Source of the DNA: Flavobacteriaceae bacterium | GTDB taxonomy: Bacteria > Bacteroidota > Bacteroidia > Flavobacteriales > Flavobacteriaceae | DNA: 45,042 bases | Direction: 5' to 3' | Assembly (NCBI GenBank): GCA_026988355.1 | Contig: JALSLK010000075.1 | Span: forward strand, 1-45,042 | Part shown: one piece after another, positions 1-7,567 of the stretch | Position numbering within the stretch: position 1 is the stretch's first letter | Layout: each line of letters begins with the position of its first letter | Made by a program: the position numbers and the translations under genes | Notes under the pieces: generated by a model | Database searches by the model: none | What the model saw: only the letters and a program-made list of their open reading frames with translations | What the model was told of the DNA's origin: nothing

Positions 1-23
1 TTAATTAATCGTTAAAGCTATTA

Positions 24-182
24 ATACCAACTCAACATCAAAATACGCTATAAATTATTTATCTTTTCACGGTTTTACTGCACTTTAAATTTAAACCATA
101 GCTATGCTGCTTGAAATTTCAAGATTGTAAAACATAAAAATATTTTAAATCTATTTAGCGCATTTCAAAATTGAATTGGTAT
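24..182. repeat. Intergenic inverted-repeat element, copy A (long form)
   Basis: This 159-bp element is bounded by imperfect inverted repeats. The left end (25-50) starts TACCAACTCAAC and runs to ACGCTA; the right end (156-181) starts TAGCGCATTTC and runs to TTGGTA. The two 26-nt ends match at 20 positions when one is reversed. Inside is a second inverted pair, CTTTAAATTTAAA and TTGAAATTTCAAG, so the element could fold as nested hairpins. Copy C (25398-25555) matches it along nearly its whole length. It lies downstream of the minus-strand gene ending at 353. It resembles a non-autonomous MITE-like repeat; no transposase is visible. Confidence 0.8.
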
Positions 183-307
183 AACCTGAGTTCTACCTAA
201 ATTTGTTTACTTTTTTGGTTTTATTGAAAACATTTCGAGCGTATACTACAACAGTAAAAAATGATACCATTCTAAAATACGCTCGATACTATTATTAACC
301 TCAGTTC
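182..307. repeat. Hairpin flanked by an imperfect direct repeat
   Basis: A perfect 9-bp inverted repeat, CGAGCGTAT (236-244) and ATACGCTCG (277-285), lies between two near-identical 12-mers, TAACCTGAGTTC (182-193) and TAACCTCAGTTC (296-307). The first 12-mer abuts copy A of the intergenic repeat. Together with copy A this accounts for most of the gene-free stretch 1-352. Its function is unknown. Confidence 0.4.
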
Positions 308-352
308 GATTAATAAAAAAGTTTACTATTAACCTGTAAAAAAGACTTCTCG

Positions 353-898
353 TTACATGTTTATATTACCAAAAAATCCTTTCATCTTTTTAAAAGATTC
401 GCTATTTTTATCCATATTTTTTAAATTTTCAAACAACAGCATCATGTTTTCTGGTTTCATGTTGTCTCCTAAAACTCTTGCCAAGGCAAATCCTTTTGTT
501 TTATCGGATGCAAATATTACGACTTCTTCCATAGAACTTTCGTTTCCTAAATACTTTGCTACAAATTTATTTCCTCCATCATTAAATCGCATTAGTTCTG
601 TATACTTTGAGTTTTTAAGAATTTTATTCACTTTGTCTTTTTCTATCGAAAAATTTTCATTTGCTAATTTATATGCTAGTAAATTTACTTTATCAATAGA
701 CTCGTACGCTTGTTTTGCTTCTGGCGTTGCATTGTCTCCTAATGCGATAATACTTGTTGGAATATCTAACATTAAAAAATCACTATTCTTTTCACTATTT
801 ATATAATATTCTTGTAATGTTAATTCATCGGATGTATTGCATGAAATTACTATTGTAAATAATAACAGTAACATACCTAGATATTTTATTTTTTTCAT
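353..898 (-). CDS. DUF4252 family lipoprotein
   Basis: This 181-residue protein has a lipoprotein signal ending VISC (Cys20), followed by NTSDE, so it is probably membrane- or surface-anchored. The rest is a single DUF4252-like domain, a small uncharacterised Bacteroidota domain often encoded beside ECF sigma factors. It is the last of four same-strand genes (sigma factor, putative anti-sigma protein, DUF4252, DUF4252) and starts 30 nt after its paralogue at 929-1492 ends. The two differ in export: this one is a lipoprotein, the other has an ordinary signal peptide. The biochemical role is unknown. Family assignment is by recognition of the overall sequence pattern. Confidence 0.8.
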   Translation of the reverse strand: MKKIKYLGMLLLLFTIVISCNTSDELTLQEYYINSEKNSDFLMLDIPTSIIALGDNATPEAKQAYESIDKVNLLAYKLANENFSIEKDKVNKILKNSKYTELMRFNDGGNKFVAKYLGNESSMEEVVIFASDKTKGFALARVLGDNMKPENMMLLFENLKNMDKNSESFKKMKGFFGNINM

Positions 899-928
899 TT
901 CTTTAAGGTTTTTATAGTTCGTATTTAA

Positions 929-1492
929 TTATTTACTTGCTTTTTTTAGATGTTTTCCTCCAGGAATATTCATTTTGTCTGTTAATTTTCCTATTTTTTC
1001 TAAGTCAATATCTCCAGTTAAAGAAACTACTACTACACTTGGATTTCTTCCATTTATTTCTACATTATTTAAACTGTTTACAAACATGAATAATTCTTTT
1101 ACATGGCTATCATCTCTACCTTCTCTAACATAAATTCTCACATTTGCTTCATCGTCTTTAATTCGTACGAGTTCCGATAACTCTGCAGTATTTAAGTATT
1201 TTTTGACATCTGCTTTAATTTTTGCCGCTATTCCTTTATCTTCTGTAGTATACACTGTTAAATTATCAAGTGTTTGTACCATATCTACGTATTCTTTGGC
1301 TTCCTTGCTATCTCCTCCAATTTTTGCCATTAAACGAAATGCATGTTTTGTTACTACTACGGTAGACACTTCGTCTAAATCTTCATATTTTTCAAAAAGA
1401 GATTGTGAAAAAGTTACAAGTGGTAACACTGCCATTAAAATTACCATTGCTAATCTATTTGTTTTCATTTTATATTTATTTATTGTTTTCAT
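929..1492 (-). CDS. DUF4252 domain-containing secreted protein
   Basis: This 187-residue protein has an N-terminal signal peptide with a hydrophobic stretch ending near TFSQS, then a DUF4252 domain that includes VSTVVVTKHAFRLM, typical of the family. A second in-frame ATG at 1468 gives a more usual signal peptide (MKTNRLAM...), so the true start may be 1468. It lies 11 nt downstream of the putative anti-sigma gene and 30 nt upstream of a second DUF4252 gene, so all are probably cotranscribed with the sigma factor. Function is unknown. The context suggests an envelope protein made as part of the sigma factor's own regulon. Confidence 0.82.
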   Translation of the reverse strand: MKTINKYKMKTNRLAMVILMAVLPLVTFSQSLFEKYEDLDEVSTVVVTKHAFRLMAKIGGDSKEAKEYVDMVQTLDNLTVYTTEDKGIAAKIKADVKKYLNTAELSELVRIKDDEANVRIYVREGRDDSHVKELFMFVNSLNNVEINGRNPSVVVVSLTGDIDLEKIGKLTDKMNIPGGKHLKKASK

Positions 1493-1503
1493 CGTATTTA
1501 ATT

Positions 1504-1950
1504 TTAATTGTTGTTGGTTTTAAAAATTTTGTTTTTAACTACTTCGTAGTCTTTCAAATATGCAATTGCTTTATTTCCTTTATTTAGATTTTGGGAAATG
1601 AGTTGAAATGCTTTTTGAGTTTCTACAAATGCTTGTTCTGCCTCTACTCTTTCTTTAAGTGATATGGTATCATTTGGTATTACTTTGTATATTGTAAAGA
1701 GTAATATTATTGCTGCTGCTATAGATAGCCAACTCATTTCCCAAGCCTTCTTTTTAGTTTTTACTTGTATTGGCTGACTACTTATTTCTCTTTTATTCTC
1801 TGAAAAATAGCGAAACATTGCTTGGTATTCCTGTAAATGTGCTGGCACATATATTTGTGCAAAATATACATGTAGTATTTTTTCTTCTTCTATACTTGTA
1901 TTTCCTTCAAAATATTTTTCTATTAGGTTTTCTATTTTAGTTAATTCCAT
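1504..1950 (-). CDS. Putative membrane-anchored anti-sigma factor
   Basis: This 148-residue protein has a hydrophilic N-terminal part (residues 1-72, rich in Glu and Lys), one transmembrane segment (about 74-90, WLSIAAAIILLFTIYKV) and a short C-terminal part predicted outside the cytoplasm. It overlaps the upstream sigma-factor gene by 14 nt, which points to translational coupling. The layout (cytoplasmic domain, one membrane span, gene directly after an ECF sigma gene) is that of an anti-sigma factor. No zinc-binding HxxxCxxC motif is present, so it is not a classic ZAS-type protein, and the role is inferred mainly from position. Confidence 0.65.
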   Translation of the reverse strand: MELTKIENLIEKYFEGNTSIEEEKILHVYFAQIYVPAHLQEYQAMFRYFSENKREISSQPIQVKTKKKAWEMSWLSIAAAIILLFTIYKVIPNDTISLKERVEAEQAFVETQKAFQLISQNLNKGNKAIAYLKDYEVVKNKIFKTNNN

Positions 1951-2446
1951 ATCTGTGTTTTTTTATTAGTCTCTCTCGTATCGTTTTTCTTGCTCTTGAT
2001 AATGAAACTCGTATTGCTGTAGGTTGTATTTCAAGAATCTTGCCAATCTCTTCAAAACTATATTGTTCTACATCTCTTAATTGGATTATTATTCTTTGTT
2101 TTTTTGGTAAATCGTTAATTAATTGATGAACAATACTTACGGTATCTTTTAGTTCGACCTCTGCATCTAAATTACTATTTGTGTCCTTATAATTATTATG
2201 GATAATCTTTAAATTGGATGCGCTTTTTGCTTTTAGTACATCCAAACAATAATTTTTTGTCATTGTCATTGCAAATGCCTCTACATTATTATACGTTTTT
2301 AATTTCTCTTTATTTCTCCATAATTTTAAAAAAATATCTTGTGTTGTATCTTCTGCCGAATCGCTCGAAATTAAATAGCGTTTTGCCAAACGATAAATCT
2401 TGTCTTTAAATGGCATTACCAATGATGTAAACTGCGATTGATTCAT
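1937..2446 (-). CDS. ECF-type RNA polymerase sigma factor (sigma-70 family)
   Basis: This 169-residue sigma factor has region 2 at about residues 8-75 (the AEDTTQDIFLKLW core-binding segment is clear) and region 4 at about 105-160, with the helix-turn-helix at 129-160 (FEEIGKILEIQPTAIRVSL). It has no region 1 or 3, as expected for the extracytoplasmic-function class. It is the first gene of the sigma, anti-sigma, DUF4252, DUF4252 operon. A TGTAAC-N17-GTCTTA element lies just upstream (2467-2495), and the same element precedes the TonB receptor operon, so autoregulation plus control of that receptor is likely. This is inferred. Confidence 0.95.
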   Translation of the reverse strand: MNQSQFTSLVMPFKDKIYRLAKRYLISSDSAEDTTQDIFLKLWRNKEKLKTYNNVEAFAMTMTKNYCLDVLKAKSASNLKIIHNNYKDTNSNLDAEVELKDTVSIVHQLINDLPKKQRIIIQLRDVEQYSFEEIGKILEIQPTAIRVSLSRARKTIRERLIKKHRYGIN

Positions 2447-2466
2447 TTTTTATTTCCCTATACTTT

Positions 2467-2495
2467 TAAGACGACTAGAATCTTTTTTTGTTACA
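2467..2495 (-). promoter_or_regulatory. Candidate ECF sigma promoter of the sigma-factor operon
   Basis: Read on the minus strand, TGTAAC (2490-2495) is followed after exactly 17 nt by GTCTTA (2467-2472, preceded by C). The sigma gene starts at 2446, about 20 nt further on. The AAC-type -35 and CGTC-type -10 resemble ECF promoters. The same two blocks with the same spacing occur upstream of the TonB receptor gene (5736-5764), and nothing resembling TAnnTTTG is present here. Confidence 0.65.
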
Positions 2496-2497
2496 TT

Positions 2498-3322
2498 TTA
2501 TTGAAATATATACGTTTCTTTATTCATTTGAAATAAACTAAAATAACCATACGGATAATTTTCGGAATTCGTTGTATTTATACAATTTCCTTTTACATTT
2601 ACTGGTGGCAATGAAAACGGCCCTGGTTGTGAATCTGCTTGTGACTCTAACACGTTAAGGAATGTGTAAAAGCGATGTGTAATACTATATAAGGAGATTT
2701 CAATTTCATCGTCTGTTTCAAAATCTTCACTTTCAAAAAAATCGGTTATCTGGTTATCTTGCTCAAATCTAGAATCGTATGCAAATGTAACTGTTTCTAT
2801 TATTTTATCTGTTGATGGTCTATAGTGTTCGTAAATAATTCTATAGTAATCCTCTTGATTTTCAAAATCATTAAATGCGATATTAACTTCTGGATATTCT
2901 GTACTAAATCCTCCTTCAAGGGTTTGGTTTATTTCAATTATTTCTGGTGCTTCTAAAAGTGCTTCTTCTGCTTTATACACTTGGTTTTTATATGTAATTT
3001 CTAATGCATAAACATTATTGAGAATTGGCACAAAATTGGAGATTTTGTATATACCATCTTGTGTTTCTACAAAATTAAATTCTTGTAAAGTTGTTTTGTT
3101 TGTAATTTTTACATTTGCTCCTATCGCTGCCACTCTTTGATTATTATAATACGATGAGGTATTACTTAATTTTATAGTTTGCACATTTCCTATCGTATTA
3201 TTTTTCCATTTTATTAATGCTTCTATTACCAAACGTTCTTTTGCAGTTTTTAAGTCTACTTGCACTACATCTTGGCATGCAAATAATGAAATTAATAGGA
3301 GACTTATTATTGTATTTTTCAT
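2498..3322 (-). CDS. DUF4249 family lipoprotein (TonB receptor partner)
   Basis: This 274-residue protein has a lipoprotein signal with LFAC (Cys16) and an N-terminal DUF4249 pattern (VQVDLKTAKERLVIEALI). DUF4249 lipoproteins are a Bacteroidota family commonly encoded directly after TonB-dependent receptors with a carboxypeptidase-like regulatory domain. By analogy with SusD-type partners they may act at the cell surface with the receptor. It starts 2 nt after the receptor gene ends, so the two are surely cotranscribed. The ligand is unknown. The stop codon lies directly beside the sigma-operon promoter. Confidence 0.88.
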   Translation of the reverse strand: MKNTIISLLLISLFACQDVVQVDLKTAKERLVIEALIKWKNNTIGNVQTIKLSNTSSYYNNQRVAAIGANVKITNKTTLQEFNFVETQDGIYKISNFVPILNNVYALEITYKNQVYKAEEALLEAPEIIEINQTLEGGFSTEYPEVNIAFNDFENQEDYYRIIYEHYRPSTDKIIETVTFAYDSRFEQDNQITDFFESEDFETDDEIEISLYSITHRFYTFLNVLESQADSQPGPFSLPPVNVKGNCINTTNSENYPYGYFSLFQMNKETYIFQ

Positions 3323-3324
3323 AA

Positions 3325-5700
3325 TTAAAATTTAAAATTATATGTTATTCCTGGCATAAATCCAAAAATGGATGTTCTAACTGCCTCATTTAATCCTGTA
3401 TCTTCATTTTCTCTAAATGTAATGGATGCTGCGTTCTTTCTTCCATACACATTGTATACTCCAAAAACCCATTCGCTTTTCCATTTTCTATTTTTATTTC
3501 GTTTTGGCGTATAACTTGCCGAAATATCTAAACGGTGATATGCTGGTAATCTTTCTGCATTTCGTGTTACAAATACTGGCACTAATGTATCTTCAAATTG
3601 ATATTGTCCTGATGGATAATTTGTTGGTCTTCCTGTTTGAAAAATAAAATTAGCTCCAAACCGCCATCTGTTTGTTAGTTTATAACTTCCTGTTATGGAC
3701 AAATCGTGTGTTCTATCGTATGCTGTATTGTACCAATTTCCATTATTTATTCCTGTTTCTTCTGCCGTTCGTCCTTTTACTCTTTGTTCTGATTTACTCC
3801 ATGTATAACTCATCCATCCTGTAAATTTCCCTTTATTTTTTCGCAATAAAAATTCTAATCCGTATGCTCTAGATTCTCCTGACAATATTTCGGTTTCTAA
3901 GGCATTCTTTGCTATTAAATCTGCCCCATCTATGTAATCTATTCTATTCGATACATCTTTAAAATAAGATTCTATTTCTAAAGAATACTTTCCTCCTTTT
4001 AAATTTTTAAAATAACCTATTGCATATTGATTTGATTTTTGTGGTTTCATATACATACCACTTGGTGCCCAAACATCTAGTGGTGTTGCCGAATTTGTAT
4101 TAGATATTAAATGTAAATATTGATTTACTCGTTGGTAACTCGCTTTTACGGATGTATTTTCATTAAATTGATATGCTGCAGACATTCTAGGTTCTAGTCC
4201 ATTAAATGATGCTATTGTTTTTCCTTTTCCAAAAGTTTCTGTTCCAATTGGCGTTGCTCTTTCATAGATATCTAAATCTGCATTATAAATTACAGCTAAA
4301 TCGTTTTGATATTTTTGAAATGTTTGTTGTCCTACTCTATAAAATGAACTAAATCGCAGTCCATAACGCAAATTTAATTTATCGGATACTTTATGTTCTA
4401 ACTCTGCATAAATTGCTGGTTCATAAGCATATTTTTGATCTAATTTTCGCTCATTAATACTAGATGTATCGCTTGTGGTATTTATTTCTCCTGGATTAAA
4501 ATTATATTTATTAAAATTTATTCCGAAGTTTAATCTATATTTTTCTCCTATACTATATTTAAAATCGTATTTCATATTTAGGTCTACTATACCCGAAACC
4601 CATTTAAACTCTAATTGATTGAACGTTAATTTATAATTGTATTTACTATATACTAAGGATAAATTAGAAAATAACTTTGAATTAAATAAGTGATTCCATC
4701 TTAAATTAAATGAATTGTTTCCATAACTATTCTCAAAGAAATTTTCTAATTTAAAATCGTCTTGTCCAAAATATCCTGACAGGTATAGTTTATTATTTTC
4801 ATTTATTTCATAATTTAGTTTTGTATTAAAATCATAAAATGATGTTCTATTATTATTTTTTGCTAATTTTAAGAATAGATTTACATACGATGTTCTTCCT
4901 GCAAATAAAAAGGAGGATTTTTCTTTTTTTAGAGGTCCTTCTATTAATAATCTACTCGATATTAATCCAACTCCTCCATTAAAATGAATTTTTTTTGTAT
5001 TTCCATCTTTTTGTCTTACGTCTAAAACGGAAGATACTCGTCCTCCAAATTTTGCTGGAATTCCGCCTTTATATAAATTAATATCTTTTATTGCATCCGC
5101 ATTAAATACGGAAAAAAAACCAAAAAGGTGTGAGGTATTGTATATAGTAGCTTCATCTAACAATACTAAATTTTGATCTGCCGCTCCTCCTCTTACATTA
5201 AATCCTGATGATCCTTCTCCGTTTGTTGTGACTCCTGGTAATAACGTAATTGTTTTTAATATGTCTACTTCTCCTAAAACTACTGGTGCTTGTTTTATTG
5301 TTTTGACACTAAGTTTGGTAACACTCATTTGAGGTCTCTTAATCTTATTTCGTATTCTTGCTTCTTTTGAGGATAATACTATTTCATCTAAAGCATCTGC
5401 TATTTCTGTTAATTCTAGATTTAACAATTGATTTTTATTCAAATTAATTTCTTTTACCAATGTTTTAAATCCTAAATAACTTATTAGAATTTTATACTCT
5501 CCTTTTGGTAATGTAAATGTATAAAAGCCATACTCATTGGTTGTTGTTCCTCTTTTAAAATCGGAGGTACTAATATTGACACCAAATAAAGTTTCTCCGT
5601 CTAATTTGTTTGTAATCTTACCACTTATCGTAAATTTTTGTGCTTGTAATGATATCGCTGTTAATAGAAACATGCTCCATAGTACTATTTTATATTTCAT
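3325..5700 (-). CDS. TonB-dependent outer-membrane receptor with carboxypeptidase-like domain
   Basis: This 791-residue protein has a signal peptide (1-20, ending LQAQ), a carboxypeptidase-regulatory-like beta-sandwich (about 23-105, TISGKITNKLDGETLFGVNI), a plug domain (about 120-230, with LPGVTTNGEGSSGFNVRGG and VLLDEATIYN), and then a 22-strand-type barrel to the C-terminus (ending GITYNFKF). It should import a substrate across the outer membrane using TonB energy; the substrate cannot be told from sequence. It is the first gene of a two-gene operon with the DUF4249 lipoprotein. It lacks the N-terminal signalling domain of FecA-type receptors, although an ECF sigma gene lies just downstream and the promoters match. 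Confidence 0.95.
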   Translation of the reverse strand: MKYKIVLWSMFLLTAISLQAQKFTISGKITNKLDGETLFGVNISTSDFKRGTTTNEYGFYTFTLPKGEYKILISYLGFKTLVKEINLNKNQLLNLELTEIADALDEIVLSSKEARIRNKIKRPQMSVTKLSVKTIKQAPVVLGEVDILKTITLLPGVTTNGEGSSGFNVRGGAADQNLVLLDEATIYNTSHLFGFFSVFNADAIKDINLYKGGIPAKFGGRVSSVLDVRQKDGNTKKIHFNGGVGLISSRLLIEGPLKKEKSSFLFAGRTSYVNLFLKLAKNNNRTSFYDFNTKLNYEINENNKLYLSGYFGQDDFKLENFFENSYGNNSFNLRWNHLFNSKLFSNLSLVYSKYNYKLTFNQLEFKWVSGIVDLNMKYDFKYSIGEKYRLNFGINFNKYNFNPGEINTTSDTSSINERKLDQKYAYEPAIYAELEHKVSDKLNLRYGLRFSSFYRVGQQTFQKYQNDLAVIYNADLDIYERATPIGTETFGKGKTIASFNGLEPRMSAAYQFNENTSVKASYQRVNQYLHLISNTNSATPLDVWAPSGMYMKPQKSNQYAIGYFKNLKGGKYSLEIESYFKDVSNRIDYIDGADLIAKNALETEILSGESRAYGLEFLLRKNKGKFTGWMSYTWSKSEQRVKGRTAEETGINNGNWYNTAYDRTHDLSITGSYKLTNRWRFGANFIFQTGRPTNYPSGQYQFEDTLVPVFVTRNAERLPAYHRLDISASYTPKRNKNRKWKSEWVFGVYNVYGRKNAASITFRENEDTGLNEAVRTSIFGFMPGITYNFKF

Positions 5701-5735
5701 AAATTAGGCTTTATATATTGTATTCTTTTTATTGA

Positions 5736-5764
5736 TAAGACTATTTATTCTCGTAAATGTTACA
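5736..5764 (-). promoter_or_regulatory. Candidate ECF sigma promoter of the TonB receptor operon
   Basis: On the minus strand, TGTAAC (5759-5764) and GTCTTA (5736-5741) are separated by 17 nt, exactly as in the element before the sigma gene (2467-2495). The receptor start codon is at 5700, leaving a leader of roughly 30 nt. The spacers differ in sequence, so the match is confined to the two blocks and their immediate flanks (AATGTAACA at the upstream block). Confidence 0.65.
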
Positions 5765-5886
5765 TTTAAAATTATTATTTTTTTTACACTATACTTGCAA
5801 TTTTTGTACAAAGATGACGATTTTACAGATGTAATTAACAATAGATATTGGCATAAAATAGTTGTATCTGTTCGATTGGGACTAAT

Positions 5887-7095
5887 TTAGTTTAACTTTG
5901 CTGCTATAAAACCTGTCGTCCAGGCTGCTTGAAAGTTATAACCTCCTGTAATTCCATCAATATCTAATATCTCTCCTGCAAAATATAGATTTTCTACTTT
6001 TTTACTTTGCATGGTATTAAAATCAATACTTTCTAAGCTAATTCCGCCGCAAGTAACAAATTCTTCTTTAAAAGTAGTTTTTCCATTAACGGAATATAAA
6101 TCGTTTGTAAGAATATTTATTAGTTTGTTTAGCCCTTTTTTTCCAATTTCTTTCCATTTTCTATTTGCTGGTAAATCAATTTTTTCTAGTAAATAAAGCC
6201 ATAACCTTGTTGATAATTGAAATGGTTTTATACTCGATAAAAATTTATTTGGATGCGTTGTAACTATTTCTTTTAATTCTTGCAATACAATTTCATTATT
6301 TATAATATTAATCCAATTTACTTGTACGTTAAATATATATGCTTTCTCGCTTAAAATTCGTGCTCCAAATGCAGATAATTTTAATATTGCTGGCCCACTC
6401 ATTCCCCAATGTGTGATTAATAAAGGTCCTTTTGACTTTAATTTTGTTCCTTGTATGCTAGCCAATGTTTCTTCTACTACGATTCCCATTAATTCGGTAA
6501 TGGACTCTTTTGGCATATTAAATGTAAACAAAGATGGTACTGGTTCTTCTATTTTATGATTTTGTTTTTCTAACCATTCTAAGTTTTTTCTTTTTGGAGT
6601 TCCTCCTGTGGCTACGATTACTTTATCAAAAAGTAATGTTTCTTCATCCAAAAATTCCAATTCTAATACTTTATCTACTTGTTTTATTGCTTTTACTCCT
6701 TTTTGGAGTTTTATATAAATTCCCAATCGGTTTACTTCTTCTAAAAAGCAATCGATGATACTTTGCGATTTTTGTGATTTTGGAAATACGCAATTATCTT
6801 CTTGAATTATTAATGGCACTCCTCTTTGTTCAAACCATTCTATTGTATGCTGTGTACTAAAAATGGTAAAAGCTTTTTTTAGTTTTTTTCCTCCTCTTGG
6901 ATAGGCTAATGCCAATTCTTTTATGGAGGTTGTTCCATTTGTAACATTACATCTTCCTCCTCCAGAAATTTTTACTTTAGATAATATTTTTGTTGTTTTT
7001 TCAAAAATGGTTACTTCAGACTGTGGATAATTCTCCTTTACATGTATTGCTGCAAAAAATCCTGCTGCTCCTCCTCCAATTATTGCTACTTTCAT
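5887..7095 (-). CDS. NAD(P)/FAD-dependent oxidoreductase, HI0933/BaiN family
   Basis: This 402-residue flavoprotein has a dinucleotide-binding motif at its N-terminus (GGGAAG, residues 7-12), the SGGGRCNVTN motif of the HI0933/YhiN family, and a C-terminal FAD contact region (YFAGEILDIDGITGGYNFQAAWTTG). The family is cytoplasmic; BaiN of gut clostridia reduces bile-acid intermediates, but most members have no known substrate. I chose the ATG at 7095 rather than 7113. The family motif begins right after it, and a TATCTTTG promoter box (7111-7118) would start transcription downstream of 7113. It is a single gene, divergent from the DUF6122 gene. Confidence 0.9.
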   Translation of the reverse strand: MKVAIIGGGAAGFFAAIHVKENYPQSEVTIFEKTTKILSKVKISGGGRCNVTNGTTSIKELALAYPRGGKKLKKAFTIFSTQHTIEWFEQRGVPLIIQEDNCVFPKSQKSQSIIDCFLEEVNRLGIYIKLQKGVKAIKQVDKVLELEFLDEETLLFDKVIVATGGTPKRKNLEWLEKQNHKIEEPVPSLFTFNMPKESITELMGIVVEETLASIQGTKLKSKGPLLITHWGMSGPAILKLSAFGARILSEKAYIFNVQVNWINIINNEIVLQELKEIVTTHPNKFLSSIKPFQLSTRLWLYLLEKIDLPANRKWKEIGKKGLNKLINILTNDLYSVNGKTTFKEEFVTCGGISLESIDFNTMQSKKVENLYFAGEILDIDGITGGYNFQAAWTTGFIAAKLN

Positions 7096-7110
7096 GTTAT
7101 TAATTTCTTG

Positions 7111-7140
7111 CAAAGATATATTTCATTTCTACTTCGTAAA
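7111..7140 (-). promoter_or_regulatory. Promoter of the BaiN-family gene
   Basis: On the minus strand TATCTTTG (7111-7118) fits the Bacteroidota -7 box TAnnTTTG exactly, with TTTA (7137-7140) 18 nt upstream as a -33-like element. Transcription would begin near 7105, which excludes the upstream ATG at 7113 and supports 7095 as the start codon. Confidence 0.6.
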
Positions 7141-7191
7141 TTCTTTTTGTTAATTGGATGTTGTTTCTAAAAAACATAATATTTTTGCCAA

Positions 7192-7500
7192 ATGTATACA
7201 TTTTTTATCCATTATGGTTTACATTTTATTTTTCCTGCATTAATTGCATTTCTATTTTTTAAGAAAAACTGGAAAAAAGTATATTTTATTTTTATTTTAA
7301 CAATGCTTATTGATTTGGATCATCTATTAGCTGTTCCTATTTACGATGCAAATAGATGTAGTATTAATTTTCATCCGCTACATTCTTATATTGCCATTGC
7401 TCTTTATTTTATCGGTTTATTCTTTAAAAAATCACGAATTATTGCAATTGGTTTGTTATTACATATCTTTGCTGACCTTGTAGATTGTTTTTTACATTAA
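7192..7500 (+). CDS. DUF6122 family small membrane protein
   Basis: This 102-residue protein has three to four hydrophobic segments and the conserved polar pattern DLDHLLAVPIYDANRCSI, HPLHS and HIFADLVDC. I recognise it as DUF6122, found in Flavobacteriia. The spaced Asp and His residues facing membrane segments resemble the layout of membrane-bound metal-dependent hydrolases (YdjM-like), but no activity is established. It stands alone, convergent with ettA. A TATTTTTG box ends only 4 nt before the ATG, so if that box is used the mRNA would be nearly leaderless. Confidence 0.85.
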   Translation: MYTFFIHYGLHFIFPALIAFLFFKKNWKKVYFIFILTMLIDLDHLLAVPIYDANRCSINFHPLHSYIAIALYFIGLFFKKSRIIAIGLLLHIFADLVDCFLH

Positions 7501-7567
7501 AGTATGACCTAGAAATGCATAAATGGTAATATCTTGTATGTATTAAATAATATACGCACAAAATGCA

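Noticed and set aside
5809-5816. CATCTTTG on the minus strand as a housekeeping promoter for the TonB receptor
   Set aside because: The first base of the box is wrong and no -33 element is at 19 nt. The TGTAAC-N17-GTCTTA element closer to the gene is a better match.
7022-7030. A perfect DnaA box (TGTGGATAA, reverse of TTATCCACA)
   Set aside because: It is single, lies inside the BaiN-family coding region and is far from dnaA. No cluster of boxes or AT-rich unwinding region accompanies it.
7180-7187. TATTTTTG just before the DUF6122 gene as its promoter
   Set aside because: It ends 4 nt before the start codon and would require a leaderless message; no -33 element is at the right distance.
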